A stretch of DNA of 29,596 nt from JANQKX01 sp039028695 (GTDB lineage: Bacteria; Pseudomonadota; Alphaproteobacteria; Kiloniellales; Kiloniellaceae): the NCBI GenBank assembly GCA_039028695.1, contig JBCCHN010000058.1:1-29596 (forward strand). Reading direction: 5' to 3'. This document shows positions 22,758-29,596 of the stretch, in pieces (position 1 is the stretch's first letter; each line of letters starts with the position of its first letter). Position numbers and translations under genes: made by a program. The notes under the pieces were generated by a model. It did not search any database, was not told the DNA's origin, and was given only the letters and a program-made list of their open reading frames with translations.

Positions 22758-24710
22758 ATGACCTTTGAGCACCTTTTTTCGCCTCACCAGATAAGGGGCT
22801 TGGAGATCCACAATCGGATCTTTTCGACGGCACACCAGACCATTATGGCGGAAAAGGGCATTCCCAGCGAGGCCATGGCCGCTTATCACGAGGCCCGCGC
22901 GCGGGGCGGGGCGGGCTTGATCATCATGGAATCGTCCCGGCCCAATGATGACGAAGTCTCCGCCTCCTACTACATCAACTCAGGCACGGACGCCTGCATT
23001 CCCGGCTATCGGCGGGTGGCGGATGCGGTTCATCGGCACGGGGCCAAAATCTTTGGCCAAATCAACCATGGGGGCCGGATCACCTATAGCCATGACGGGC
23101 TGCTGCGGGTCGCCCACGCCCCCTCGGCGGTGCCCGATCACCGATTTCATTGCATGCCCCGAGCCATGTCCACGGACTATGTCTGGTTTATCATCGATGC
23201 TTTTGCCCAGGCAGCCGGGCGCATGGCCGAGGCGGGGCTGGACGGGGTCGAGCTGACCGCCAGCCACGGTATGTTGATCGCCCAATTCCTGAACCCCCTG
23301 ACCAATCACCGCGAGGACGATTTCGGCGGTGACGATGACCGGCGCTTCCGCATCGTGGCGGAACTCCTCAAGGCGACTCGCCAAGCGGTCGGGCCAGACA
23401 AGGTCATCGGCATGCGCATCTCGGCCGAGGAAAAGGAGCCGGACGGCCTAGACGAGGCCGGTTGGCTCGCCATCTGCCGCCGCCTCAACGATGAGCCGGA
23501 CCTGGACTATTTAAATGTCACCACCGGCTCCATGATGGGTCTCGCCGGCTCGATCCACGTGGTGCCGCCCATGGCCGTGGATCACGCCTATCTGGCCCCG
23601 CAAGCGGGCGCTATTAAGCAGCAGGTGCGCAAGTCCATCTTCGTGGCCGGGCGCATCAATCAGCCACAACAGGCTGAAGAGGTCCTCAAACAGGGACAGG
23701 CCGATCTCTGTGGTATGACCCGCGCCATGATCTCGGACCCGGAGATGCCCAACAAGGCGCGCAAGGGTCGCCTGGATGACATCCGCGCCTGTATCGGCTG
23801 CAATCAAGCCTGCATCGGCCACTATCACATGGGGGTGCGTATTTCCTGCATTCAAAACCCGCTCTCGGGGCGGGAGCTGGATTTTCCCAGCCTTCCGCCG
23901 CCGCAACAGGCCCGGGACATTCTCGTGGTGGGGGGCGGCCCGGCCGGCATGAAGGCCGCCGCGGTGGCGGGCGAGCGGGGCCATCGGGTAACGCTCTGCG
24001 AGGCCAGTGGCCAATTGGGTGGCCAGACCCTGCTGGCGCAGAATCTGCCGGGCCGGGCCGAGTTTGGGGTCATCGTGGACAACCTGAAAAGAGAGATGGA
24101 ATTGGGCGGCGTGGCGGTACAGCTGAACAGTCCAGTCGACAGGCGCACCGTGGAGCAAGCAAAGCCCGATGGGGTCATCATCGCAACCGGCGCTCAGCCC
24201 TATCGGCCCGACGTGGAGGTCGATGAGGATGTGCACGCGGTAGACGTCTGGCAATTGCTGCGGGGCGAGGTTAATCCCGGCGCCTCGGTGGTGATCGCCG
24301 ATTGGCGTTGCGACTGGGTGGGCTTGGGCGTGGCGGAAAAGTTGGCCCGCGAAGGCTGTCATGTGCGCCTTTGTGTGGACGGTGAAATGGCGGGACAAAA
24401 CCTGCAAAAATACCTGCGCTGGCACTGGGCAGGCCAATTGCACAAGCTGGGCGTAGAGGTTCAGCCCTATGCCCGCTTCTTCGGCGCCCAGGGGGATACG
24501 GCCTTTTTCATGCACTCCCTCTCGGGCGAAGCGATCGAATGCGGAGATATGGATACCCTGGTGATTGCGCAAGGGCACCAAGCCGACACCACACTGGAAG
24601 ACGCGTTGAACGGCGGTCCCTGGCAGATTCTATCCGTGGGGGATTGTCGCGCGCCCCGCTCTGCCGAGGAGGCGGTCTATGAGGGGATGATGGCCGGGCG
24701 AGAAATATAG
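22758..24710 (+). CDS. TMADH/FadH-type FMN-[4Fe-4S]-FAD oxidoreductase (candidate N-methyl amine demethylase)
   Basis: This 650-residue enzyme has an Old-Yellow-Enzyme TIM barrel (about 1-330), a [4Fe-4S] cluster with Cys345, Cys348, Cys352 and Cys364, and a C-terminal pyridine-nucleotide/FAD part starting ILVVGGGPAGMKAAA. The cysteine spacing C-x2-C-x3-C-x11-C is that of dienoyl-CoA reductase FadH; TMADH has C-x2-C-x2-C-x12-C. The cysteine that covalently holds FMN in TMADH (PHC) is Gln27 here (AHQ), so FMN is probably non-covalent. Family members near betaine genes demethylate N-methylproline and related amines, which fits the surroundings. ATG 22758 has CGGAG 6 bases upstream. It is divergent from the ATP-grasp gene. 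Confidence 0.87.
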   Translation: MTFEHLFSPHQIRGLEIHNRIFSTAHQTIMAEKGIPSEAMAAYHEARARGGAGLIIMESSRPNDDEVSASYYINSGTDACIPGYRRVADAVHRHGAKIFGQINHGGRITYSHDGLLRVAHAPSAVPDHRFHCMPRAMSTDYVWFIIDAFAQAAGRMAEAGLDGVELTASHGMLIAQFLNPLTNHREDDFGGDDDRRFRIVAELLKATRQAVGPDKVIGMRISAEEKEPDGLDEAGWLAICRRLNDEPDLDYLNVTTGSMMGLAGSIHVVPPMAVDHAYLAPQAGAIKQQVRKSIFVAGRINQPQQAEEVLKQGQADLCGMTRAMISDPEMPNKARKGRLDDIRACIGCNQACIGHYHMGVRISCIQNPLSGRELDFPSLPPPQQARDILVVGGGPAGMKAAAVAGERGHRVTLCEASGQLGGQTLLAQNLPGRAEFGVIVDNLKREMELGGVAVQLNSPVDRRTVEQAKPDGVIIATGAQPYRPDVEVDEDVHAVDVWQLLRGEVNPGASVVIADWRCDWVGLGVAEKLAREGCHVRLCVDGEMAGQNLQKYLRWHWAGQLHKLGVEVQPYARFFGAQGDTAFFMHSLSGEAIECGDMDTLVIAQGHQADTTLEDALNGGPWQILSVGDCRAPRSAEEAVYEGMMAGREI

Positions 24711-24766
24711 GCGAACGTCACCTAAACTACAGCGGCGGGCATTAAAGTGGTGGGCGGTTTGCCAGG

Positions 24767-25081
24767 TCAAAATTCTTCGGGAACGACACAGCGCAAGCCA
24801 TCCAAGTCATCGGACATGGTAATCTGACAGCCCAGCCGCGAGCGCTCCTCCCTCCCCAAGGCTAGATCCAGCATGTCTTCTTCGTCTTCATCCGGGGCGC
24901 CAACCTTTTCGTACCAGTCCGGCTCGAGGATCACGTGGCAGGTCGCACAGCTGATGCAGCCGCCGCAGGTGCCCTCGATGCCCACCAGCGCGTCGCGTCC
25001 GGCTTCCATCACCGTCTCGCCGTCCTTGGCGTCGACTTCAACGGTCTCTCCATCGGGTCGGATAAAGAAGATGCGGGGCAT
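24767..25081 (-). CDS. [2Fe-2S] ferredoxin, adrenodoxin/putidaredoxin type
   Basis: This 104-residue protein has ligands Cys39, Cys45, Cys48 and Cys85 in the spacing C-x5-C-x2-C-x36-C. The GTCGGCISCATCHV loop and the RSRLGCQI motif are diagnostic for the vertebrate-type/ISC/putidaredoxin subfamily. An acidic stretch (PDEDEEDMLDLA) forms the docking face for a reductase and an oxygenase. It lies 152 bases downstream of a matching reductase gene, so the two form an electron-transfer chain. No P450 or complete Rieske oxygenase is encoded in the window, so the terminal acceptor is unknown. AAGGA lies upstream of the start. Confidence 0.93.
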   Translation of the reverse strand: MPRIFFIRPDGETVEVDAKDGETVMEAGRDALVGIEGTCGGCISCATCHVILEPDWYEKVGAPDEDEEDMLDLALGREERSRLGCQITMSDDLDGLRCVVPEEF

Positions 25082-25233
25082 GGGGCCAGATCCTTATCAC
25101 TAATCTATTGTTGTTAAAGCTCTTCGGGCTTTTTTGACACACTGAGGTGTTTCAAACCGTCGGCGACACCGCAAAGCACAAGCATTATCTGATCAAGCAA
25201 GACAAGTAAATCCTGATGATCCTTCGCGAAAGC

Positions 25234-26448
25234 CTAACCTTTCAACAGGGACTTCAAGGCAACGGACGGGTCGGCCACCTGCTCCTTGGTGGGATTCTTG
25301 CCCATTTCCATGAGCCGCTTGCCCACCATGAAGGCCTGCACCTGGTGAAAGGCCTCGACCATGACCAAGTGCTCACCATGAAAGGTCCAGGCGGAACCGG
25401 AAGACTCCTTTTCCTCGTCGCGCCAGACCACATCATCCCATTCGGTGGCAACGCCAGCGCTTTGCAGCCGATAGCCGAACTGCTCGGACCAGAACCATGG
25501 AACCTCTTCCTTACCCATGTCCAGGCCGAGAGCGTGCTCCGCCACTTTAACCGCCGTAAACTGAGCATTGTGGATGGACTCGATACGCAGGCCACCAGGG
25601 CTACCCTCGCGCCGAGCCACATCACCCAAGGCATAGATGTCCGGGTCGTTGGTCTGGCAGTAAGGATTAACCAGGATGCCGTTGTCCACGTCGAGTCCGG
25701 CTGCCTCGGCCAATTGGGTTTCGGGAATCACGCCGATACCGACCAAGACCAGATCACAGTCCAGCTCCCGCCCGGAGGTGGTGACGACCTGACGGACCCG
25801 GCCGTCACCCCGAAGTTCCTGGGTGCCCTCGCCGGTATATATGGTTACCCCATGATCCCGATGCAATTTTTCAAAAAAAGCCGACATGGGCGGGGTCGCA
25901 ACCCGGGCCAAAAGGCGGGGCGCAAACTCAATCACCGAAACGTCCTTGTCCAGCTTGGCCAAACAGGCCGCCGCCTCGAGGCCAATGTAGCCGCCGCCGA
26001 CGACAACAACTTTTTGCGCCGAACCCACTTCTTCCTGCAGGGAGGTCGCATCCAATACGGTGCGCAGATACAAAACACCGTCTAAATCAGCGCCCGGTCC
26101 CGGCAGGGGTCGGGGATAGGCGCCTGAGGCGATGGCCAATTGATCATAGGCGATAGTGTCGCCCCCCACCAATTGGACGGACTTGGTATCACGGTCGACG
26201 GCGACAACCTCGACCCCGTCCCGGAAGTCGATGTCATTCTCGGCAAACCACTCCCGCGCTTTCAGGAGATGGTTGTGCTGCTCCCAATCGGGATGGGGGG
26301 CAAGCTTGGAGAGGGGCGGACGCTCCACCGGCGGTCCCGGCAGGCGGTCAAGCAAGGTAATGCCACCCGGCCACCCTTTGCGCCTTAAAGTTTCCACCAA
26401 GTTGGTCCCGGCGTGACTGGCGCCAATCACAACAAAGTTTTTGCTCAT
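25234..26448 (-). CDS. FAD-dependent NAD(P)H:ferredoxin reductase (putidaredoxin reductase type)
   Basis: This 404-residue protein has the FAD fold VVIGASHAGTNLVETLR (Gly9-Gly14), the conserved ERPPLSK loop, the NAD(P)H fold VVVVGGGYIGLEAAA, the FAD ribityl motif DIYALGDV, and the C-terminal reductase domain (FWSEQFGYRLQSAG). This is the standard layout of oxygenase-coupled ferredoxin reductases (PdR, BphA4, rubredoxin reductase). It passes electrons from NAD(P)H to the [2Fe-2S] ferredoxin encoded downstream. TAGGA is 6 bases before the ATG. It follows the DUF1989-GcvT gene on the same strand after 167 bases. Confidence 0.93.
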   Translation of the reverse strand: MSKNFVVIGASHAGTNLVETLRRKGWPGGITLLDRLPGPPVERPPLSKLAPHPDWEQHNHLLKAREWFAENDIDFRDGVEVVAVDRDTKSVQLVGGDTIAYDQLAIASGAYPRPLPGPGADLDGVLYLRTVLDATSLQEEVGSAQKVVVVGGGYIGLEAAACLAKLDKDVSVIEFAPRLLARVATPPMSAFFEKLHRDHGVTIYTGEGTQELRGDGRVRQVVTTSGRELDCDLVLVGIGVIPETQLAEAAGLDVDNGILVNPYCQTNDPDIYALGDVARREGSPGGLRIESIHNAQFTAVKVAEHALGLDMGKEEVPWFWSEQFGYRLQSAGVATEWDDVVWRDEEKESSGSAWTFHGEHLVMVEAFHQVQAFMVGKRLMEMGKNPTKEQVADPSVALKSLLKG

Positions 26449-26615
26449 GACCGATCCTAAAGATGTCGCAGCCTAATGAAGTCGCGGTTCCCATAGCAGA
26501 TCGGGCGAAAGAAACAAAGTATGGAAAAGTCCCCCGCCGACACAAATGGCCGCGATCGCTAAGAATTACCGGATCGGCGAGACAAAGCAGCCGAAAAGGG
26601 CGCGCGAATTAAAAA

Positions 26616-28988
26616 TTAGCTGCGTACCCGCTCCTTACTTTGATCAAAAAAGGACAGGGCCACCACCTTGGCCGGCAGGCGCTTTTGTTGCCCATCCAGC
26701 CGACCCACCTCAACCTCGGTTCCCGGTTCAGCGTACTGAACGGCCATTCGACACATGGCAATGTTTTTCTGCAGGATGGGCGAGCGGGTGGCGCTGGTGA
26801 TCGTGCCCACCTGGAGGCGGCCCACCCGGACGCAGTCGCCGGAGGCCGGCACTTCGTCACCGACCAGTTCCAGCCCCACCAACTGACGCTGGGGCGAGTC
26901 CTTACGCTTTTGCAAGGCATCTCGGCCGATAAAATCCTCGTTTTTGGACTTCAGAGGTACGGTAAAGCCGATGCCCGCCTCGAAGGGATCCGTTTGATCG
27001 TCGAACTCCTGATCGGCGAAAATCAATCCAGCTTCGATGCGCAGCATATCCAAAGCCTCCAATCCCATGGGCAGCATGCCCAAAGGTTCGCCAACCGCCC
27101 AGATGGCGTCCCAAACCGCCGGGGCGTCCTTGGGATGGCACCAAACCTCGTAGCCCAGCTCGCCCGTGTAGCCGGTGCGCGAGACCACAACCGCTATGCC
27201 GTCATAGTCGCCGATGCGCCCCACGCTAAAGCGGAACCAACCCATCTCCTCAATGCTGGGTTGGGCGGGCGGGGTCCAGATCACCTCTTTGAGGATATCA
27301 CGGCTGAGCGGGCCCTGGATAGAAAGGTTGCTGAGCTGATCCGTAGAGGACCTGACCCAAGCCTCCAACCCCATGGACGATGCCTGATCGCGCAGCCATT
27401 TACCGCCATAGTCATTGCCGCCGACCCAGCGGAAGTTATCGGCGCCGAGACGGAACAGGGTACCGTCATCGATCATGGTGCCCGTTTCGTAACACATGGC
27501 GGTATAGACCACCTGACCGACGGCGAGCTTGCGCACATTGCGAGTCAGGCAACGTTGCAAGAGAGTTTCCGCATCCGGGCCCGTGACCTCGAATTTGCGC
27601 AGAGCCGAAAGATCCAGGGCAACCGCCTTTTCCCGGCAAGCCCAATATTCCGCGATGGCGCCATGGTTGGTGAAGCTATTGGCCAGCCAGTAGCCATTGT
27701 ATTCCACAAAATTCCGGGTCAATTGGGACGTACGCGGGTGAAACCCGGTTTCTTTTGTCATGTCGGCATTTGCCTCCGTTGATTTGCGAAAGCCGATCGA
27801 TTTTTTGAAATCTTCACCCGCATCGTAGACCCGTACATGGATATCGGTAGGGTTCCAGCCGTTGGCCGCATCAATGTCACAAGGACAGGATGAGGACACA
27901 CAGATCAGATCGGTCAGGGCCCGGAGCAACACATAGTCGCCGGGCCGCGACCAGGGCTCGTCCAGATAGAGCTGATTTTGATCGTCGATATTGGTGTTGT
28001 AGAAGAAGTTCATGGCAGCCCAGCCGCGGCGCGGCGCAACCTCGTAGGAGGCAAGCGCCCCGTTGAAGTTCTCCGAGCAGTTGACATGGCCGGGATACCC
28101 CATGTCCTCGTAATACTTGGCCGTACAGGCCAGACCGAAAGCATCGTGGCGCAGGCAGTTGTCTTGGACGATTTCCACCAGGGCCTGCATGTCCTGATCG
28201 TAGTACTTGGCCATCAGGCCGGGACCGGGATAGGCCTGGGCCATGAGCGTGCGAGTGGTGGTAACATCCAACGATCGCTCCATGCCCCGATCCAGCTTGG
28301 CCAGATCGAAAACCTGCAGGTCCGAGCACTGCCGCCCCTCCACATCAATAATCTGGATCCATTCACCGGCGCGCACTTCATAGGATTGAGCCGTGGCTTT
28401 GTCGATGCGTTGGTCCAAGCGCGGATCAGCCAAGGGATCGGGCAGCGGCGGCGCGCCCCCCGTTTCGGGCACATGCGCCCGCTGTACAAAAACTTCCAGA
28501 TCCGTGGGCGTGTCTTGTTGATCCACGACCATGGGGCCACCGGGCGCGGCAATCACCGCCACACCATTGCCGTCAGCAAGCAATTCCGCTTGGGCGCCCG
28601 CCGGACTGTCGAGGCCAAAGAGGTCAATAGAGCGCCATGCCTCCAACCGAGCGCCGTGGCGCCGGAGCGCCGCCGCCAGCCCATGGGGGTCTGTCCTGAG
28701 AAGAGCCAAAGCTCCCGACGCCGTGCCGAGCGTCGGTGCGGCACCCTGCAACCGTAACAGGCCCGGCTCCGGATTGCCGTTTTCCATGAAGGGAACCACT
28801 TCGCAGGCTTGCCGCCCCTCAATATCGATTACCTCGAGCCGATCGCCAGCGGCCAAACGGACCACCAAGGCACCACCGCCAGCCACGCGATAGCGTTCCC
28901 GTCCCAGCGGCAGTATGGGCAGACCGGGCCGCAGGACGCGCGGGCTTGAATCCTGCCATCGCCCCGGCTGAGGCATCATTTGGTTCAT
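26616..28988 (-). CDS. Duplicated DUF1989 / GcvT (aminomethyltransferase-like) fusion protein
   Basis: This 790-residue cytosolic protein has three parts. Residues 30-200 and 200-400 are two DUF1989-like modules: compare AAGDRLEVIDIEGRQAC (47-62) with RAGEWIQIIDVEGRQC (206-221), and TPTDLEVFV with NPTDIHVRVY at the module ends. Only the second keeps the Cys/Asp motif SSCPCD (Cys368, Cys370, Asp371). Residues 430-785 are GcvT plus its C-terminal barrel, with GTMIDDGT carrying acids Asp507 and Asp508. DUF1989 proteins include the urea-carboxylase-associated CgdAB, a carboxyguanidine deiminase. GcvT domains move methylene or methyl groups to tetrahydrofolate. The joint reaction is unknown; a C1-releasing C-N cleavage is plausible. 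The start at 28988 has GAGGGGG 8 bases upstream; 17 upstream in-frame residues are unsupported. Confidence 0.87.
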   Translation of the reverse strand: MNQMMPQPGRWQDSSPRVLRPGLPILPLGRERYRVAGGGALVVRLAAGDRLEVIDIEGRQACEVVPFMENGNPEPGLLRLQGAAPTLGTASGALALLRTDPHGLAAALRRHGARLEAWRSIDLFGLDSPAGAQAELLADGNGVAVIAAPGGPMVVDQQDTPTDLEVFVQRAHVPETGGAPPLPDPLADPRLDQRIDKATAQSYEVRAGEWIQIIDVEGRQCSDLQVFDLAKLDRGMERSLDVTTTRTLMAQAYPGPGLMAKYYDQDMQALVEIVQDNCLRHDAFGLACTAKYYEDMGYPGHVNCSENFNGALASYEVAPRRGWAAMNFFYNTNIDDQNQLYLDEPWSRPGDYVLLRALTDLICVSSSCPCDIDAANGWNPTDIHVRVYDAGEDFKKSIGFRKSTEANADMTKETGFHPRTSQLTRNFVEYNGYWLANSFTNHGAIAEYWACREKAVALDLSALRKFEVTGPDAETLLQRCLTRNVRKLAVGQVVYTAMCYETGTMIDDGTLFRLGADNFRWVGGNDYGGKWLRDQASSMGLEAWVRSSTDQLSNLSIQGPLSRDILKEVIWTPPAQPSIEEMGWFRFSVGRIGDYDGIAVVVSRTGYTGELGYEVWCHPKDAPAVWDAIWAVGEPLGMLPMGLEALDMLRIEAGLIFADQEFDDQTDPFEAGIGFTVPLKSKNEDFIGRDALQKRKDSPQRQLVGLELVGDEVPASGDCVRVGRLQVGTITSATRSPILQKNIAMCRMAVQYAEPGTEVEVGRLDGQQKRLPAKVVALSFFDQSKERVRS

Positions 28989-29352
28989 GGCACAGGCCCC
29001 CTCAAGAAATGATCCAATTATCAGACCAATTTGAACCAATTTTAATCAAGAAAAACATACAAAAAGCACGATATACCCTACCAGTCCAGCCAACCTCTGT
29101 CAAAAACATAAGAAGATATCATTGAGTTTTGGTATGATTTGGTTTACCAATTTGTTCAAAATCTTAGAAGAGGCTGGCGAAAGAAACGTCGGCATCCAGC
29201 TCTCGCATCGGGGATTGGATCGACTACGCCACCAAAGCCTTAACTCATGCGAAGCCATTTTCGATTGAGCCACTTTCGACGGGAGACAGGTGACCAAGTT
29301 GTAATCTTTTGACAGAGGGAATTGCTGGAAACGGAACAATTTCCGCCGCATA

Positions 29353-29384
29353 CTCCCCAAAATGAGCGGACTAAAAGTGGGGAG
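29353..29384 (+). promoter_or_regulatory. Inverted repeat CTCCCCA/TGGGGAG upstream of the LivJ-like gene
   Basis: A perfect 7-bp arm pair (29353-29359 and 29378-29384) encloses 18 bases, about 70-100 bases before the GTG start. It could be an operator or a leader hairpin. No T-tract follows. Confidence 0.4.
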
Positions 29385-29402
29385 AACCAGAATTGATAAA
29401 CC

Positions 29403-29425
29403 GCTAGCTCAACAAAATAGCTAGC
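29403..29425 (+). promoter_or_regulatory. Inverted repeat GCTAGCT/AGCTAGC upstream of the LivJ-like gene
   Basis: Two perfect 7-bp arms (29403-29409 and 29419-29425) are separated by 9 bases, and each contains the palindrome GCTAGC or AGCT. It lies 30-52 bases before the GTG start, just downstream of a TTGATA hexamer at 29393. The location suits a repressor operator. Confidence 0.45.
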
Positions 29426-29454
29426 CTGAACAATCAAAAACGAGGAGGAAGGCA

Positions 29455-29596
29455 GTGAATTTCACACGTCGAGATGTACTTAAGACCACGGCTGCGGGAG
29501 CTCTTGTTGCAGGAGTTGCACCTTTTAGCATCGCCAAGGCGGCTGATGATACGATCAAGGTTGGGATGAACATTCCCATGACGGGGGACTATGCGC
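29455..29596 (+). CDS. LivJ-like ABC solute-binding protein, N-terminal fragment (runs off right edge)
   Basis: The 47 visible codons encode a twin-arginine-like signal (NFTRRDVLKTTAAGALVAG, then a hydrophobic stretch and AKA-ADD cleavage). The start of a type 1 periplasmic binding fold follows, IKVGMNIPMTGDYA, the hallmark opening of branched-chain amino acid/amide/urea binding proteins (Peripla_BP_6). The start is GTG at 29455; AGGAGG at 29443-29448 is 6 bases upstream. It probably opens a five-gene Liv-type importer operon beyond the window and is divergent from the DUF1989-GcvT gene. Confidence 0.85.
   Translation, partial: MNFTRRDVLKTTAAGALVAGVAPFSIAKAADDTIKVGMNIPMTGDYA

Larger units (their letters stand above)
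28989..29454. promoter_or_regulatory. AT-rich divergent intergenic region with repeated CCAAT/TTGGT boxes
   Basis: These 466 bases hold no convincing gene; a minus-strand frame at 29100-29360 has no recognisable features. Next to the DUF1989-GcvT start, CCAAT occurs at 29014, 29026 and 29036. Further along, TTGGTTTACCAA is a near-palindrome at 29139-29150. Closer to the plus-strand gene, two inverted repeats occur at 29353-29384 and 29403-29425. The base composition is clearly more AT-rich than that of the flanking genes. It probably houses both divergent promoters. Confidence 0.6.

Noticed and set aside
23511..24581. 356-codon minus-strand open frame inside the FMN/Fe-S flavoprotein gene
   Set aside because: It is a shadow of the motif-rich plus-strand gene.
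25116..25135. Terminator AAAGC/GCTTT plus T-run between ferredoxin and reductase genes
   Set aside because: The stem is only 5 bp, and the T-run is on the plus strand where no gene precedes it; on the coding strand it has no U-tract.
25216..26085. 289-codon plus-strand open frame opposite the ferredoxin reductase
   Set aside because: It is a shadow of a gene with clear FAD and NAD(P)H folds.
26640..27782. 380-codon plus-strand open frame opposite the DUF1989-GcvT gene
   Set aside because: It is antisense to a convincing GcvT domain and has no recognisable fold.
29100..29360. 86-codon minus-strand open frame in the right intergenic region
   Set aside because: It has no recognisable motif or ribosome-binding site and lies in an AT-rich promoter-like stretch; kept as intergenic.

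Overview
The window looks like a chromosomal segment from a GC-rich proteobacterium, most likely an alphaproteobacterium. This is inferred from gene content: twin-arginine exported binding proteins, DMGDH-type FAD-GcvT flavoproteins, a putidaredoxin/adrenodoxin-type ferredoxin pair, and a LivJ-type solute-binding protein. No rRNA, tRNA, IS element, phage gene, integrase or CRISPR array was seen. The genes have intact frames and form dense, mostly convergent or divergent short operons.

Left part (1-10.4 kb). The 5' end of a Rieske oxygenase gene runs off the left edge. It is followed by a GNAT acetyltransferase and a GAF-GAF-class III nucleotide cyclase. Next is a fused small-molecule kinase/PLP phospho-lyase (hydroxylysine-kinase plus AGXT2L type). 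Divergent from it, a PhyH-type Fe(II)/2-oxoglutarate dioxygenase is translationally coupled to a CueO-like multicopper oxidase. The ABC-F factor EttA, a two-helix membrane protein and a flavodoxin-fold protein complete this part.

Central part (10.4-24.7 kb). A complete Pot-type ABC importer (binding protein, two permeases, ATPase) reads leftward. Divergent from it are two tandem 800-residue FAD-GcvT oxidoreductases of the dimethylglycine/sarcosine dehydrogenase family. Convergent with these, an ATP-grasp ligase and a C45 Ntn amidohydrolase/acyltransferase form a leftward pair. Divergent from the ATP-grasp gene is a TMADH/FadH-like FMN-[4Fe-4S]-FAD flavoprotein.

Right part (24.7-29.6 kb). On the minus strand, a duplicated-DUF1989/GcvT fusion is followed by a ferredoxin reductase and a [2Fe-2S] ferredoxin. 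The right edge carries the start of a LivJ-like binding protein, presumably opening another ABC operon.

Interpretation. From about 10.5 to 29 kb the locus reads as an N-methylated amine or betaine catabolic island. It has uptake, demethylation with transfer of one-carbon units to folate (three GcvT domains, two joined to FAD oxidases), and electron-transfer partners. An added amide-ligase/amidase pair suggests a conjugated (protected) intermediate, analogous in logic to the gamma-glutamyl putrescine (Puu) route or to the Ebony/Tan cycle, but built from other protein families. The substrate cannot be read from the sequence. The kinase-lyase plus dioxygenase pair at 2.8-6.2 kb suggests a second amine pathway: hydroxylate, phosphorylate, eliminate.
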